Shown here: positions 17,616 to 27,463 of the stretch, piece by piece
How the letters are laid out: every line of letters starts with the position of its first letter
Position numbering within the stretch: the first letter of the stretch is position 1
Assembly: GCF_014646135.1 (NCBI RefSeq)
Contig: NZ_BMMW01000001.1
Span: forward strand, 699,570-763,569
Direction: 5' to 3'
DNA from: Nocardia camponoti
GTDB taxonomy: Bacteria; Actinomycetota; Actinomycetes; Mycobacteriales; Mycobacteriaceae
Length of the DNA: 64,000 bases
Made by a program: the position numbers and the translations under genes
Notes under the pieces: generated by a model
The model's input: the letters and a program-made list of their open reading frames with translations, nothing else
What the model was told of the DNA's origin: nothing
The model's database searches: none

Positions 17616-18899
17616 ATGCGTAAATCCGTGCTCACGCGCACCGACGTTGCCGCCCACACGCCAGCCGATCGCGACCGCTTCCTCGACGTGATTCGGCTCG
17701 GTTCGTTGCTCGTTGTCATCGTCGGGCATTGCCTCATGCTCACCGTCAGCGTCAGCGGTTCGACCGTGCGTTTCGGCAACGCGTTGACCGACTTTCCGCT
17801 GCTCCAAGCCTTGACGTGGGTGCTGCAGGTTCTCCCGCTTTTCTTCTTCGCTGGCGTCGCCGCTGGCACGCTTGGCTGGCATGACGACACGCGGTGGGGC
17901 ACGTGGGTTTTTCGCCGCACGCAGCGGTTGATGCGGCCGCTTGGGGTGTACCTCATCGCCGCGTTTGTGCTGGTTGAGGCGGCGGTCGCGGTCTTGGGCA
18001 CCGCGTGGCGTCGGCCGCTTGCCGTGACGAGCGTGCAACTGCTGTGGTTTCTCGGAATGTATCTGCTCGTGCTCGTCGCCGTGCCGCCCCTGATCCGATG
18101 GGTGCGTTCCGGTCTACGCGTGTGGGCGACGATCGCCGTGCTGGTCGGGGTGGTCGCCGCTGTTGACGCGGCCCGCTTGACTGGCGCGCCCGCCGAGCTC
18201 GGGTACGTCAATGTCGTCGCGTGGCTCATTCCCGGCGTGCTCGGCATCGCCTATGTGCGCGGGCTGCTCACGCGGTCGGCGGCCGTTGCCGTCGCCGTGG
18301 TGGTCGCCGCGATCGACGTGGCGCTTGTCGCGTTCGGCCCATACGAGGTCGCGCTGGTGACCGTGCCAGGGCAGCGACTATCGAACATGGCACCGCCGTC
18401 GCTGCTGCTGGCTGGGCACGCGATCGTGCTGTGCTGCCTGGCTGTCGCGGTCGCACCCTGGGTTCGCGCCTTCGCGCGGCGGCCACGGGTGTGGTTCGCC
18501 GTTGTCGTCGGCAACACCGGCGCGATGACGCTCTACCTGTGGCACATGCCCGCGCTACTGACGGTGTTGGTTGTCGCGCACCTGCTCGACGGCGACCGAT
18601 CGGGGCCCGCGCAGTCGGGGTTCTGGACGCTCACCGTCGCGCAACTCGTCGCGGTAGGCGTGCTGACACTAGTTTTGTTCACGCGACTTCGTGTGGTGGA
18701 GAACACACCCGTGCGCGGCTGGGACGCGCCCGCACAGGCCAGTTCGCGTGCTCGGTCGGGGGTGGCCGTTGTCGGCGTCGCGGTGGCTGCCGCAGCGCTT
18801 TTTGGCGCGACGCGCAACGGCCTCGTTGACGGATTCGCGTGGTTGGTTGTGTTCGTTGGCGCGCTCGGCGTTGCGCGATGGGCGACCTGGGTCGACTAG
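17616..18899 (+). CDS. Acyltransferase-3 family membrane protein
   Basis: A 427-aa integral membrane protein with about ten helices, of the acyltransferase-3 (OafA/NodX) family that transfers acyl groups onto sugars or other surface molecules. The family opening is visible: DRFLDVIRLGSLLVVIVGHCL with the essential His at residue 38, then RRTQRLMRPLGVYLIAAF and a late LWHMPALLTVLVVAH. Its last codon overlaps that of the convergent Excalibur gene in a shared CTAG. It is divergent in role from the adjacent glycan operon on the other strand, but acylation of the same surface glycan is conceivable. Confidence 0.85.
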   Translation: MRKSVLTRTDVAAHTPADRDRFLDVIRLGSLLVVIVGHCLMLTVSVSGSTVRFGNALTDFPLLQALTWVLQVLPLFFFAGVAAGTLGWHDDTRWGTWVFRRTQRLMRPLGVYLIAAFVLVEAAVAVLGTAWRRPLAVTSVQLLWFLGMYLLVLVAVPPLIRWVRSGLRVWATIAVLVGVVAAVDAARLTGAPAELGYVNVVAWLIPGVLGIAYVRGLLTRSAAVAVAVVVAAIDVALVAFGPYEVALVTVPGQRLSNMAPPSLLLAGHAIVLCCLAVAVAPWVRAFARRPRVWFAVVVGNTGAMTLYLWHMPALLTVLVVAHLLDGDRSGPAQSGFWTLTVAQLVAVGVLTLVLFTRLRVVENTPVRGWDAPAQASSRARSGVAVVGVAVAAAALFGATRNGLVDGFAWLVVFVGALGVARWATWVD

Positions 18900-19303
18900 T
18901 CGCCCTTGCCGCAAGCGATGCCGTCGCGATTGCGGTCCAGGTTTAAGCGGTCTTCGCCGACCAGTTTCAGCGAGGCAAGACCACGCTTGCCAAGCCAGTC
19001 GCAGCGTTCCTTGTCCTTGATCCCGGCCGGGAACGTCCACGGAACACATTGCCCCGCGGTGCCATAGCGGTGATCGCACCCGTCGACGCTGACCGGGAAC
19101 GTGACCTTCTTGTTTTTGTCGCCCGGTCCCTTTTTCTCCCCGTTCGGTTTCTCAGCGAACGGCAGAATGTGCGGATCAGGTTGTCCTGGAACGGGTTTGG
19201 TTGGCTGGGCGAACGCCGCTTGCTCAGCGTCGCCCAGCATCACCATCGACAACGCTCCAATGAGCGCCACCGTCGCGGCTCCCGTTCGCAGATTGCGTCG
19301 CAT
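18896..19303 (-). CDS. Secreted Excalibur-domain protein
   Basis: A 135-aa exported protein ending in an Excalibur calcium-binding motif (DLNRDGIAC-like: LNLDRNRDGIACGKGD), known from actinobacterial and firmicute surface proteins. An N-terminal signal (MRRNLRTGAATVALIGALSM, cleavage near AFAQ) precedes a Pro/Lys-rich linker and two cysteine-bearing segments (VDGCDHRYGTAGQCVPW, KERCDWLGKRG). ATG 19303 has GAGGG at 6 nt and is preferred to two upstream ATGs. It is the last gene of the operon running from 24223 and follows the copper-oxidase gene almost directly. The two genes overlap slightly only if the longer start is used. Confidence 0.78.
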   Translation of the reverse strand: MRRNLRTGAATVALIGALSMVMLGDAEQAAFAQPTKPVPGQPDPHILPFAEKPNGEKKGPGDKNKKVTFPVSVDGCDHRYGTAGQCVPWTFPAGIKDKERCDWLGKRGLASLKLVGEDRLNLDRNRDGIACGKGD

Positions 19304-19314
19304 CCTCTTCCCTC

Positions 19315-21366
19315 TCATCCGAGGTGTACCCACTGCGCGACCGAAGGAACCCCCGCCGCGTTAACCACGGTGAGCATGTACCAGCCCGGCGGTGCCATAT
19401 TCGGGTTCGACGTCACGTTCGCGGTGACCGTGCCACCGGCGACAGTCAACGGCAGATCAACGTACCGCTGATTCGGATCTGACGAATGTGTCACTGCCGC
19501 AGGACGAATCAGCGACGCCTTCACGACCGCACCGTCGACGGTGAGCTGTTGCGCGCTGCCGTAGGTCCACTGCTGGCTCGCCACCGAGAGCTGCGGACGC
19601 GGACCCTTGAACAGGTACGGCGGCGAATAAATCGACAGCCGTTGCTCGAAGCTGCCGTCGGCGGGATTGTCGCCGACAGCGAGCACGCGACCGTCGGGCA
19701 GCATCATCGCCGACGAGTGGTACCCACGCGCGACGGGATCGGTCGCCATGCCCGCGGTGAAGGTGTTGGTCGCGGGGTTGAACAGCGACGCTTCGAACAC
19801 GGGATCGGCCCGATTATGCAGGGCCCCACCGGTTTCGAACACGGTCCCGTCCGGCAGGATCACCGCCGACAAATACATCTTGCCCTGCGCCGCCGTCTGC
19901 GGAACGCCGCCGGTGAGCGTGCCCGATGGCAGATCGGGCGCGGGCTGATACGCCGGGGCCGCTTGCTTCAAGTCGATGATGTCGTTGTGGCGGTGCGCGT
20001 CGGGGTTGGTGTTGATATTGCCGCCACCGAGGGTCATCACCCGTTGGTCTTGGGCTGGGGGCAGCAGCACACTCATCGCTTGGTCGCGCTGATCTTTGTT
20101 ACGCAGTCCCGGCACATCGGTGATGGTGCCCGCCGCGTAGTCATAGATCGACGCGCCCGAGCCAGCGAGCCCGTCGCCGAAAACGTGTGCGCCAGAATAG
20201 AAAAGGCGACCGTCCTGCATGAGGATCATGGCTGGGTACAGCCCCCACCAGCTCCACGTCTGATTGGTTTCGCCGAAGCCGAGCCACCGGTTTTGCGCCG
20301 CTGAGAACAGCTCGGTGGCGACGGTTCCGTTCGCGTCTTCGCCGAGTCCACCGAGCGAGAGGATGTCGCCATTGCCGAGCGTGGTCGCCGACGGGTACCA
20401 GTGGCCAGCGAGCATGTCGTTGGTGCGGGTGTAGGCGTTTGTCGCTGGGTCGAAAATGTAGGAATCAGGCAGGCCCTGATACCCGTGCTCAGGCGTTGTG
20501 TAGGACTTCGTTCCGCCCATGACGAGCAGTTTCCCGTCGGGGAGCTGGGCGTGGCCAGCGCAGAACACGTCCCAGGGCGTCGCCACGGTGGTGAACTGGT
20601 TGGTCGCCGGATCAAACAGCGCGGTGCTGAACGTGCCAGCGGCGAACGCGGCGGGGTCGTTGCCTGAGCCGGCGATCAACAGCACCTTGCCCGTCGGCAG
20701 GACAGCGGCATGCACACCGCGCACCGGGGCGGGCATCGCGAGCACGTCCCAGCTGCCCTTTTCGCATTGCGTTGCGGTGCCGGTACACACCGGTGCCGGG
20801 GGCGTCGCGGTGGCATCCGACATCGCATAGTCGTCGGTGGTGAGCTCACCGTTGCCGTAAATCGTGACGCCCCACGTGATTTGGTCGGTGTTGGGCGGCA
20901 CGGCGGGCGTGCGCACTTGCGCCGCGGTGTAGGTGCCCGCGACGGGCAAACTCGCGAGGTCAGTCCAGTACTGCCATCCGGCGACCGTGTCGTGGCGGAA
21001 GACGGTGAACACGGTATTCGGGGTGGTCGTGGTGTACCAGACCGACAGGTCGTATTGATGACCAACGGTGACCGTCGGTGCGCACGTGGTGCTTTCGAGG
21101 ATCATCGCCTTGCGGTCGCCCGAGACGTAGTTGGCCATCGTGATGCGCATCGCGTTCGTTCCGCTGTGCGCCTGGGGTACCACGCTGAACGTCGCGTCGT
21201 GAACACCCCAGCCCGATTTCTCCCAACACTGCGGAAACCCGTCCGCACCAAGGGTTTCCACGCCAGGATTCACCAGGACATTCGGCTGCGCGGTCGCCGG
21301 CGGGACAACGACGACCGCCGCGAGGACGATGAGCAACAGTGCCCACCGCGAAACCCGATTGATCAT
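19315..21366 (-). CDS. Secreted galactose/glyoxal oxidase-like copper radical enzyme
   Basis: A 683-aa exported oxidase of the galactose oxidase / glyoxal oxidase superfamily, which oxidises a primary alcohol or aldehyde with O2 and releases H2O2. After a signal peptide (to about A26) comes a carbohydrate-binding-like beta domain (about 27-185). A seven-bladed kelch propeller follows (many DG-x-LxxGG repeats), then a C-terminal DUF1929 domain (from about 575). All copper and radical ligands can be placed: C269 in DVFCAGH crosslinked to Y324 in GHWYPSATT, axial Y549 and H550 in RGYHSSAMMLPDGR, and H627 in AVTHSSD. The start overlaps the GT-C gene by 4 nt. The set resembles GlxA, which acts with the glycan synthase CslA in Streptomyces. 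Confidence 0.9.
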   Translation of the reverse strand: MINRVSRWALLLIVLAAVVVVPPATAQPNVLVNPGVETLGADGFPQCWEKSGWGVHDATFSVVPQAHSGTNAMRITMANYVSGDRKAMILESTTCAPTVTVGHQYDLSVWYTTTTPNTVFTVFRHDTVAGWQYWTDLASLPVAGTYTAAQVRTPAVPPNTDQITWGVTIYGNGELTTDDYAMSDATATPPAPVCTGTATQCEKGSWDVLAMPAPVRGVHAAVLPTGKVLLIAGSGNDPAAFAAGTFSTALFDPATNQFTTVATPWDVFCAGHAQLPDGKLLVMGGTKSYTTPEHGYQGLPDSYIFDPATNAYTRTNDMLAGHWYPSATTLGNGDILSLGGLGEDANGTVATELFSAAQNRWLGFGETNQTWSWWGLYPAMILMQDGRLFYSGAHVFGDGLAGSGASIYDYAAGTITDVPGLRNKDQRDQAMSVLLPPAQDQRVMTLGGGNINTNPDAHRHNDIIDLKQAAPAYQPAPDLPSGTLTGGVPQTAAQGKMYLSAVILPDGTVFETGGALHNRADPVFEASLFNPATNTFTAGMATDPVARGYHSSAMMLPDGRVLAVGDNPADGSFEQRLSIYSPPYLFKGPRPQLSVASQQWTYGSAQQLTVDGAVVKASLIRPAAVTHSSDPNQRYVDLPLTVAGGTVTANVTSNPNMAPPGWYMLTVVNAAGVPSVAQWVHLG

Positions 21367-22955
21367 TCAGCGCTCTCCCGATCGACGGCCCGAACCTCAA
21401 CGCGCCCGTCCCCGTTGCCGAAGACCGCGACCGGACGGGAATGTTCCAAAACGGCGCGCAGCGTTGGCAATTCGCGCGCCGAATCGCGTACCAGCGGACT
21501 CGCGACGACGTAATCGATGTCGCGCCACCCGTTGTCGAGGTGGATCGCGGGGTCAACGTCGAGCTTGGAGAACCAGATCGCGCCCATGCCCGGTTGGAAG
21601 CCGACATCGACCATGTCGAGCCAAATCGCGTCCTCGACAACGATTTTCTTCGTGCCAGGGTCGCTGATATTGGCGTCGACCCAGCGCACCGATTCGACGA
21701 ACGCGTCCGCGCGACGGTCCGTCATCGCACGGGCATCGCCTTCGACCCATCGAGGGGCGACAACGGCGAGGGCAAGGAGGGCGGCGACCGTGCCAACGGT
21801 GAGCACGGCGGTCCGACGAGGCACGTCAAACCTGGTCAACGCTCCCGTGACCGCGCCGACCGCGATCTCGGCGACGCCAGCCAGCGCGAGGGCAAGGAAC
21901 GGCAGCAGCTGAATGATGTACATCGCGGGCAGATACCCGTTGGGGCGCAAGGCAACGGCGATCAGAATCAGCCCAGCTATCGCGATGCCGCGCAGCCGGG
22001 GCACCGCGACCGCGATGACCAGCGCGCATACACCGCCACCGAGCAGGACAGGATCGATGCTGAGCCACCACTCAACGAGGTGTCGTGCCGCCGAATCCGA
22101 CGACCACACCGCGCCGCTGCCTGCCCGTGAGTGCAACTGCCACGCGACACCGCCAAGCAGCGAAACGTGCCCCTCACCGGGGACGAACTCGTTCTTCAGC
22201 AGCGCGTAGAGCGGGTAGAACGCGATGAGCAGCCCGAACGCGACGCCGCTGCCGACGACAGTGAACTTGCGCGTCGCCGGATGACTCGACCGCCACAGCG
22301 TGTAGATCAGCGCGGGCAAGATCACGACCATCGTCTCTTTCGACAACACCGAGACCGCCGCACACAGCCCGGCGGCCATGTGCACGCCGAGTCCGCGTCG
22401 AGGCGACGACGCGAGCACGAACGCACCGAGCATCCAGCACACCGCGATGCTGTCGAGGAAGATTTGGCGCTGAAACTCCACGGCCAACGGCGACAGCGCG
22501 AACAGCGCGACGGCGACGCCAGCTGCCCACGGCCGCATGCTCATTCGCCGCGCGAGGGTGTAGAGCAACGCGGCGGCGACGAGGGTCACGCCGAGCATCA
22601 CGAAGCGCCCGTTGCTGACCGCCGCCGGGTACGGGCTGATCAGGTCGGGCAGCCACGACACCGCGCCCAGTTGCAGCCAGCCGAGCGGCGGATGGTCGTA
22701 CCAGTAGGTGTAATGGGTGAGCCCGCGCCCGGTGCCGACCGCCCACGCCTGGGCGAGGTAGGTACCTTCGTCGTCGCTGAGGCCAGGGTAGTTGCCGATG
22801 TTGGTCCCCTGCACCAGCGCGATCAGCGGCAACAGGACCGCCAAGATCACTCCGTCGACGCGGGCGCGAAGTCCGGTGGGTGCGTTGATGATGGGGGGTG
22901 CTAGCGGTGTCGATTCGACGATGTCGGGTACGGGCCGCAACGCGGTTACGGTCAT
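21363..22955 (-). CDS. GT-C glycosyltransferase (PMT/ArnT-like)
   Basis: A 530-aa polytopic membrane glycosyltransferase of the GT-C fold (GT39/GT83, PMT_2 type) using a polyprenyl-phosphate sugar donor. The first outer loop carries the acidic pair expected for catalysis (SDDEGTYLAQAWAVG, D61/D62/E63) and the partner YWYDHPPLGWLQLG. About ten hydrophobic helices follow (such as LLIAFYPLYALL and IAGLILIAVALRPNG). A soluble tail with WVDANISDPGTKKIVVEDAIW follows at the C-terminus. It is embedded between a GT2 synthase and a secreted oxidase, with 4-nt overlaps at both ends, so all three are made together. It probably adds a sugar to the same glycan, glycolipid or protein. Confidence 0.88.
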   Translation of the reverse strand: MTVTALRPVPDIVESTPLAPPIINAPTGLRARVDGVILAVLLPLIALVQGTNIGNYPGLSDDEGTYLAQAWAVGTGRGLTHYTYWYDHPPLGWLQLGAVSWLPDLISPYPAAVSNGRFVMLGVTLVAAALLYTLARRMSMRPWAAGVAVALFALSPLAVEFQRQIFLDSIAVCWMLGAFVLASSPRRGLGVHMAAGLCAAVSVLSKETMVVILPALIYTLWRSSHPATRKFTVVGSGVAFGLLIAFYPLYALLKNEFVPGEGHVSLLGGVAWQLHSRAGSGAVWSSDSAARHLVEWWLSIDPVLLGGGVCALVIAVAVPRLRGIAIAGLILIAVALRPNGYLPAMYIIQLLPFLALALAGVAEIAVGAVTGALTRFDVPRRTAVLTVGTVAALLALAVVAPRWVEGDARAMTDRRADAFVESVRWVDANISDPGTKKIVVEDAIWLDMVDVGFQPGMGAIWFSKLDVDPAIHLDNGWRDIDYVVASPLVRDSARELPTLRAVLEHSRPVAVFGNGDGRVEVRAVDRESAE

Positions 22956-24223
22956 GACGCCACCTCCACTACCTCAGTCGGGCGCACGTGCGGGATGTGC
23001 GCGCCGACATGTTTGGTGAGTTCCCAGTTGTTGCGACCGGTGAATTCGCGCCACACCGCGCGTGCCGCTGCTGCCGTGAGCATCAGGTTGTAAAACACCG
23101 AGCCCACAACGAGTTTCAGGTAATGGCTGAATCGGACCCGCACGCCGAATTGGCGGCCGAAGTCGTGCAGCCCAACCAGTTCGAACGCCAAGGTTGCCAG
23201 CGTGGGGACGAGCGGAACGAAGGTGATGAGCGCGATCCCGTCTGGCACCTTCACGAACAGGCCGACGACGATGCCGAGCAGCATCGCGATGCCCGAAAAC
23301 GCTTGCAGGAACGGGCTTGCGAGTGTGTAGCGCGCGAGAATGCGTTGCGTGAACGTGGGCAGGTGCCGCCATTCGCGTTTGCGATAGACCTGCATGAAGC
23401 CCTGGTTCCAGCGGCAGCGCTGTTTGAACAGCGCGTACAGCGAACCGGGAGTTTCCTCACGGGTTACCAGCGCCGGGTTGTACGCGACGACGGTGCGCGC
23501 GCCCCGGCTCGACAGGCGCGTACCGAGTTCGCAGTCTTCGGCGAGGCAGTTCTCGTCCCAGCCGCCAACCTCACGCAGCAGCGGCGTGCGCACGAAAACC
23601 GTGTTGCCGCCGAGCGGGATGAAGCCCTGGTTGGCGTGCAGGTGCAGTCGACTGCGGAACCAAAAGAAGTACTCGAGGCAGTTGCGCAGCGCGTACCAGC
23701 TGGAATGGAAGTTCACTAATTGCACGCCACCTTGGACGACGTCGGCGCCGGTGTATCGGAACGCGTAGTCGACGTGGTCGAGCAACTCGGGATGCACGTG
23801 GTCTTCGGCGTCGAAAACGCCAACGACGTCGCCGGTACACACCGCGAGAGCGTTATTGAGCGCCTTCGGCTTGTTTTTGACGTCGTGATGGTCGACAACA
23901 ACGCGTAGCCGGTCTGGTGCGCGTAGCGCGACCATCTCCGCGACCGCCGCGGTGTCGGGGTCGTCGTGACCGACGATCACCAGAATCTCGACATACGGGT
24001 GCTGTGTCGCTAGCAACCCAACGAGGGTGTGCTCAAGGACCGCCGCTTCGTGGCGGGCGGGCACGAGCAGCGAGAACCGTAGTTTGCCTGGCCCATCCGG
24101 GTCCGGAAAGCGTGTTGCCGCAAGGTTTTCCGGCGTTCGCCACGCGTGCAGCATCCAACTCAGGGTGGCAACGGAATTCGCGAACAACGCGAGTGAGAGC
24201 ACAACAAGTACAGCCGACAGCAT
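22952..24223 (-). CDS. Processive GT2 glycosyltransferase (cellulose synthase-like)
   Basis: A 423-aa membrane glycosyltransferase family 2 enzyme with the processive-synthase motifs: D138/D141 in VFDAEDHVHP, the catalytic base E229/D230 in NCLAEDCELG, and Q268...R271 W272 in KQRCRW. One N-terminal helix precedes the catalytic domain and three or more follow (SGIAMLLGIVVGLFV and on). It should polymerise a nucleotide sugar and export the chain. ATG 24223 is chosen over 24271 because AGGGGG sits 5 nt before it and the extra 16 codons have poorer third-position GC. No PilZ domain is present, unlike BcsA. It is the first gene of the glycan operon; similarity to Streptomyces CslA is by motif only. 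Confidence 0.87.
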   Translation of the reverse strand: MLSAVLVVLSLALFANSVATLSWMLHAWRTPENLAATRFPDPDGPGKLRFSLLVPARHEAAVLEHTLVGLLATQHPYVEILVIVGHDDPDTAAVAEMVALRAPDRLRVVVDHHDVKNKPKALNNALAVCTGDVVGVFDAEDHVHPELLDHVDYAFRYTGADVVQGGVQLVNFHSSWYALRNCLEYFFWFRSRLHLHANQGFIPLGGNTVFVRTPLLREVGGWDENCLAEDCELGTRLSSRGARTVVAYNPALVTREETPGSLYALFKQRCRWNQGFMQVYRKREWRHLPTFTQRILARYTLASPFLQAFSGIAMLLGIVVGLFVKVPDGIALITFVPLVPTLATLAFELVGLHDFGRQFGVRVRFSHYLKLVVGSVFYNLMLTAAAARAVWREFTGRNNWELTKHVGAHIPHVRPTEVVEVAS

Positions 24224-24344
24224 CCAATCCCCCTGGCGTGGTCCCGAAGTGGGATCTGAGGTCGCGCACATCGCCCCTGATGCCGCTTACCCACCGTAGT
24301 GCGAAATATGCGCCGCCAACGGGTCGCTTGCGTGAATTCGCGGT

Positions 24345-24406
24345 TACAAAAAACGCAGCGCGACGCAGGAAATCCTTTGTGTGCCAAAGGAATTCCGCGT
24401 CGCGCT
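24345..24406 (-). terminator. Strong terminator after trmI
   Basis: A long near-perfect hairpin (arms of about 22 bp, AGCGCGACGC...CCTTTG and complement, 5-nt loop). On the minus strand it is followed by GCGTTTTTTG. It lies 33 nt after the trmI stop and protects the glycan operon promoter from read-through. Confidence 0.85.
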
Positions 24407-24438
24407 GGAGTAACGCCAGGTTTTTGCTAGCTGAGGTG

Positions 24439-25368
<930 letters not shown>

Positions 25369-25382
25369 TTAACCTGCGACTC

Positions 25383-26276
25383 ATGTCGTTGACCGTCCCC
25401 CTCGCACCCGATGCCGCCGAGCCAGCTCGATCGCGGCCCGCGCTTTCGCCTTCGCGTGCGGCCGACTTCAAGCAGTGCCCGTTGAAATATCGGCTACGAG
25501 CCGTCGACCGGGTGCCCGAGCCGCCGTCGCTCGCGGCGATTCGCGGGGTGGTCGTACACGCGGTGCTTGAGGATTTGTTCGGGCTGCCCGCGGGCGAACG
25601 TCAGCCGGAACGGGCGGCCGAGTTGGTCGCCGGGGCGTTCGACCGGGTGCGCGGTGAACGCGACGGTGTCGACGCGTTGGTTGCCGAAACCGGGCGGGAC
25701 ACCTTCTTCGCCCAGGTACGCAAGCTCGTCGCGAGCTATTACGAACTAGAAGACCCACGGCGGTTCGAGCCGCACGCGTTGGAAGAGCGCGTCGAATGCG
25801 ACCTCGCCGGTGATGTGCCGCTGCGCGGGTTCGTCGACCGCATCGACGTCGCGCCAAACGGGCTGTTGCGCGTGGTCGACTACAAGACGGGCCGCTCCCC
25901 CGGTCCGCTGCACGAAGCGCGGGCACTGTTTCAGCTCAAGTTCTACGCGCTGATGATCTTGCGCACGCGCGGGATTCTGGCCGCGCAGTTGCGGCTGGTG
26001 TATTTGGCCGACAAGAACGTGCTCACCTACGTGCCCGAGGCCGATGAACTCGACCGATTCGAGCGCATCGTGGTCGCGCTGTGGCGGGCGATTATCGAAG
26101 CGGGCGAGACCGGCGAGTTCCCCGCGACCCGCAATTCGATGTGCAAGTTCTGCGATTTCAAGGCGATGTGCCCGGAGTTCGGTGGAACGCCGCCTGCGTA
26201 TCCGGGCTGGCCGGGTGCGTCGGCTGGGAGTGCCGACTTGGGGATGCCCGACGTGGGCGTTAGTGAAGATATGTGA
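25383..26276 (+). CDS. RecB-family PD-(D/E)XK nuclease with Fe-S cluster
   Basis: A 297-aa single-domain nuclease of the Cas4/RecB/AddB type. The nuclease core is RGFVDRIDVAPNGLLRVVDYKTG (catalytic Asp and the D-x-K pair). Four cysteines arranged for a 4Fe-4S clamp are visible: C32 in FKQCPLKYR and C254-x2-C257-x5-C263 in MCKFCDFKAMC. The PLKYRLRAVDR start segment is typical of the family. Its role in DNA repair or processing is not established for this stand-alone actinobacterial version (Rv2119 type). It is not a CRISPR Cas4, as no cas genes or array are nearby. The short C-terminal tail is Gly/Pro-rich. Confidence 0.9.
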   Translation: MSLTVPLAPDAAEPARSRPALSPSRAADFKQCPLKYRLRAVDRVPEPPSLAAIRGVVVHAVLEDLFGLPAGERQPERAAELVAGAFDRVRGERDGVDALVAETGRDTFFAQVRKLVASYYELEDPRRFEPHALEERVECDLAGDVPLRGFVDRIDVAPNGLLRVVDYKTGRSPGPLHEARALFQLKFYALMILRTRGILAAQLRLVYLADKNVLTYVPEADELDRFERIVVALWRAIIEAGETGEFPATRNSMCKFCDFKAMCPEFGGTPPAYPGWPGASAGSADLGMPDVGVSEDM

Positions 26277-26309
26277 AAAGCTGCCCGGACCGCGTTGATC
26301 CGGGCAGCT
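26276..26309. terminator. Bidirectional terminator
   Basis: An 11-bp perfect stem (AGCTGCCCGGA / TCCGGGCAGCT) between the convergent recB-like and YeiH genes. On the minus strand it is followed by TTTTC, so it serves the YeiH gene best. Confidence 0.75.
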
Positions 26310-26320
26310 CGTGGTCACGC

Positions 26321-27463
26321 TCAGACGGTGAAGTCGCTAAACAACAGCACCGAAAGACCAAGGCCAACAGCAAGATTCACCAGCACGGCCGAGCCGAACA
26401 CGACGATCGGCCGCCAGCCAGCGTCCTTGAGCCCACGTAGCGAGAACTCAAGTCCGATCGACACGAACGCCAGGATCAGCGCCCACGTGCGCAGGTCGTT
26501 GATGATGGCGATGTGGGCGGCACCGGTCTTCTTATCGACCGACTGCAGATACAGGGTGCCGATCACCGACGCGGCGATGAAGCCGAGCACGAACTTCGGG
26601 AACCGAGTCCAGAACTCACCGATGCTCGGGCGGGTCGATTCGCCGCTGCGGTCAACGCGCAGCGCGAAGTAGGCGGTCAGCGCGATCGCAACCAGGCCGA
26701 TCAGGGCGTTCTGGGTGGTCTTGACGATCGTGGCGATTTGCAACGCCTTCTCGCCCGCGATGGCACCCGATGCCGCGACGGCGGCGGTGGTGTCGATGTT
26801 GCCGCCGATCCACGCGCCAGCGACGGCGTCGGACAGGCCAAGCGCGTCGGCGGCCCACGGCAGCACGAAAATCGACGGCAGCGCGAAGATGATCACCAGC
26901 GACGCCGCGTACGCGATCTGCTCACGCTTGGCCTGCACCGCACCGGCCGCCGCGATCGCGGCACTGACGCCGCAGATCGACACCGCCGACGACAGCAGCG
27001 CGCGCAGCTTGTCGTCGAGGCCGAGCCGTCCGCCGATCCACCAGGTGAACCCGAAAACGATGGTGATGAGCGCGAGCGCCTGCACGATCGACGGACCGGC
27101 GGCGGTGACGAGGATCTTGAGGTTGATCGACGCGCCGAGCAGCACCACGCCGGTCTTAATGAAGACCTCGGTGCGGAACCCGGCCGAAAGTCGTTCCCGC
27201 AGACCGAGTTTGCTCAGGATGACGTTGCCGATGAGCCCGATCGCGATGGCGTAAACCGGGTATTCGATCGATTTCGCGATGCGCTTGAACGGGGTGTCGA
27301 CCGACCACTTAGGCACGTGGACGTCGAAGTAGCGGGTAAGCGCGCCAAGCGCGAGCACAAGCAGAATACCGGCGACGATGTCGACGATGCCGGGACGCGG
27401 ATTCGCTTGCAGCGCTTCGGTTTCGGTGGTTGTAGTGGTTGCGGTGATGGTCTTGTCGCTCAT
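26321..27463 (-). CDS. YeiH/UPF0324-family putative sulfate exporter
   Basis: A 380-aa membrane protein with about ten helices of the YeiH (Cons_hypoth698) family, annotated elsewhere as putative sulfate exporter. Family segments visible are VFIKTGVVLLGASINLKIL, SSAVSICGVSAAIAAAGAV, VAGAWIGGNIDTTAAVAASG and TQNALIGLVAIALTAYF. The N-terminus (MSDKTITATTTTTETEALQ) is a Thr-rich cytoplasmic tail. Its ATG at 27463 overlaps the stop of an upstream 44-codon membrane gene (TAATG), so expression is coupled. The real substrate is unknown. Confidence 0.87.
   Translation of the reverse strand: MSDKTITATTTTTETEALQANPRPGIVDIVAGILLVLALGALTRYFDVHVPKWSVDTPFKRIAKSIEYPVYAIAIGLIGNVILSKLGLRERLSAGFRTEVFIKTGVVLLGASINLKILVTAAGPSIVQALALITIVFGFTWWIGGRLGLDDKLRALLSSAVSICGVSAAIAAAGAVQAKREQIAYAASLVIIFALPSIFVLPWAADALGLSDAVAGAWIGGNIDTTAAVAASGAIAGEKALQIATIVKTTQNALIGLVAIALTAYFALRVDRSGESTRPSIGEFWTRFPKFVLGFIAASVIGTLYLQSVDKKTGAAHIAIINDLRTWALILAFVSIGLEFSLRGLKDAGWRPIVVFGSAVLVNLAVGLGLSVLLFSDFTV

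Noticed and set aside
22952..24223. True cellulose synthase BcsA
   Set aside because: No PilZ domain, fewer membrane helices and no bcsB; only the processive GT2 core is shared.
25383..26276. CRISPR Cas4
   Set aside because: The nuclease and Fe-S motifs are Cas4-like, but there is no repeat array and no other cas gene; the position matches the stand-alone RecB-type gene next to trmI.
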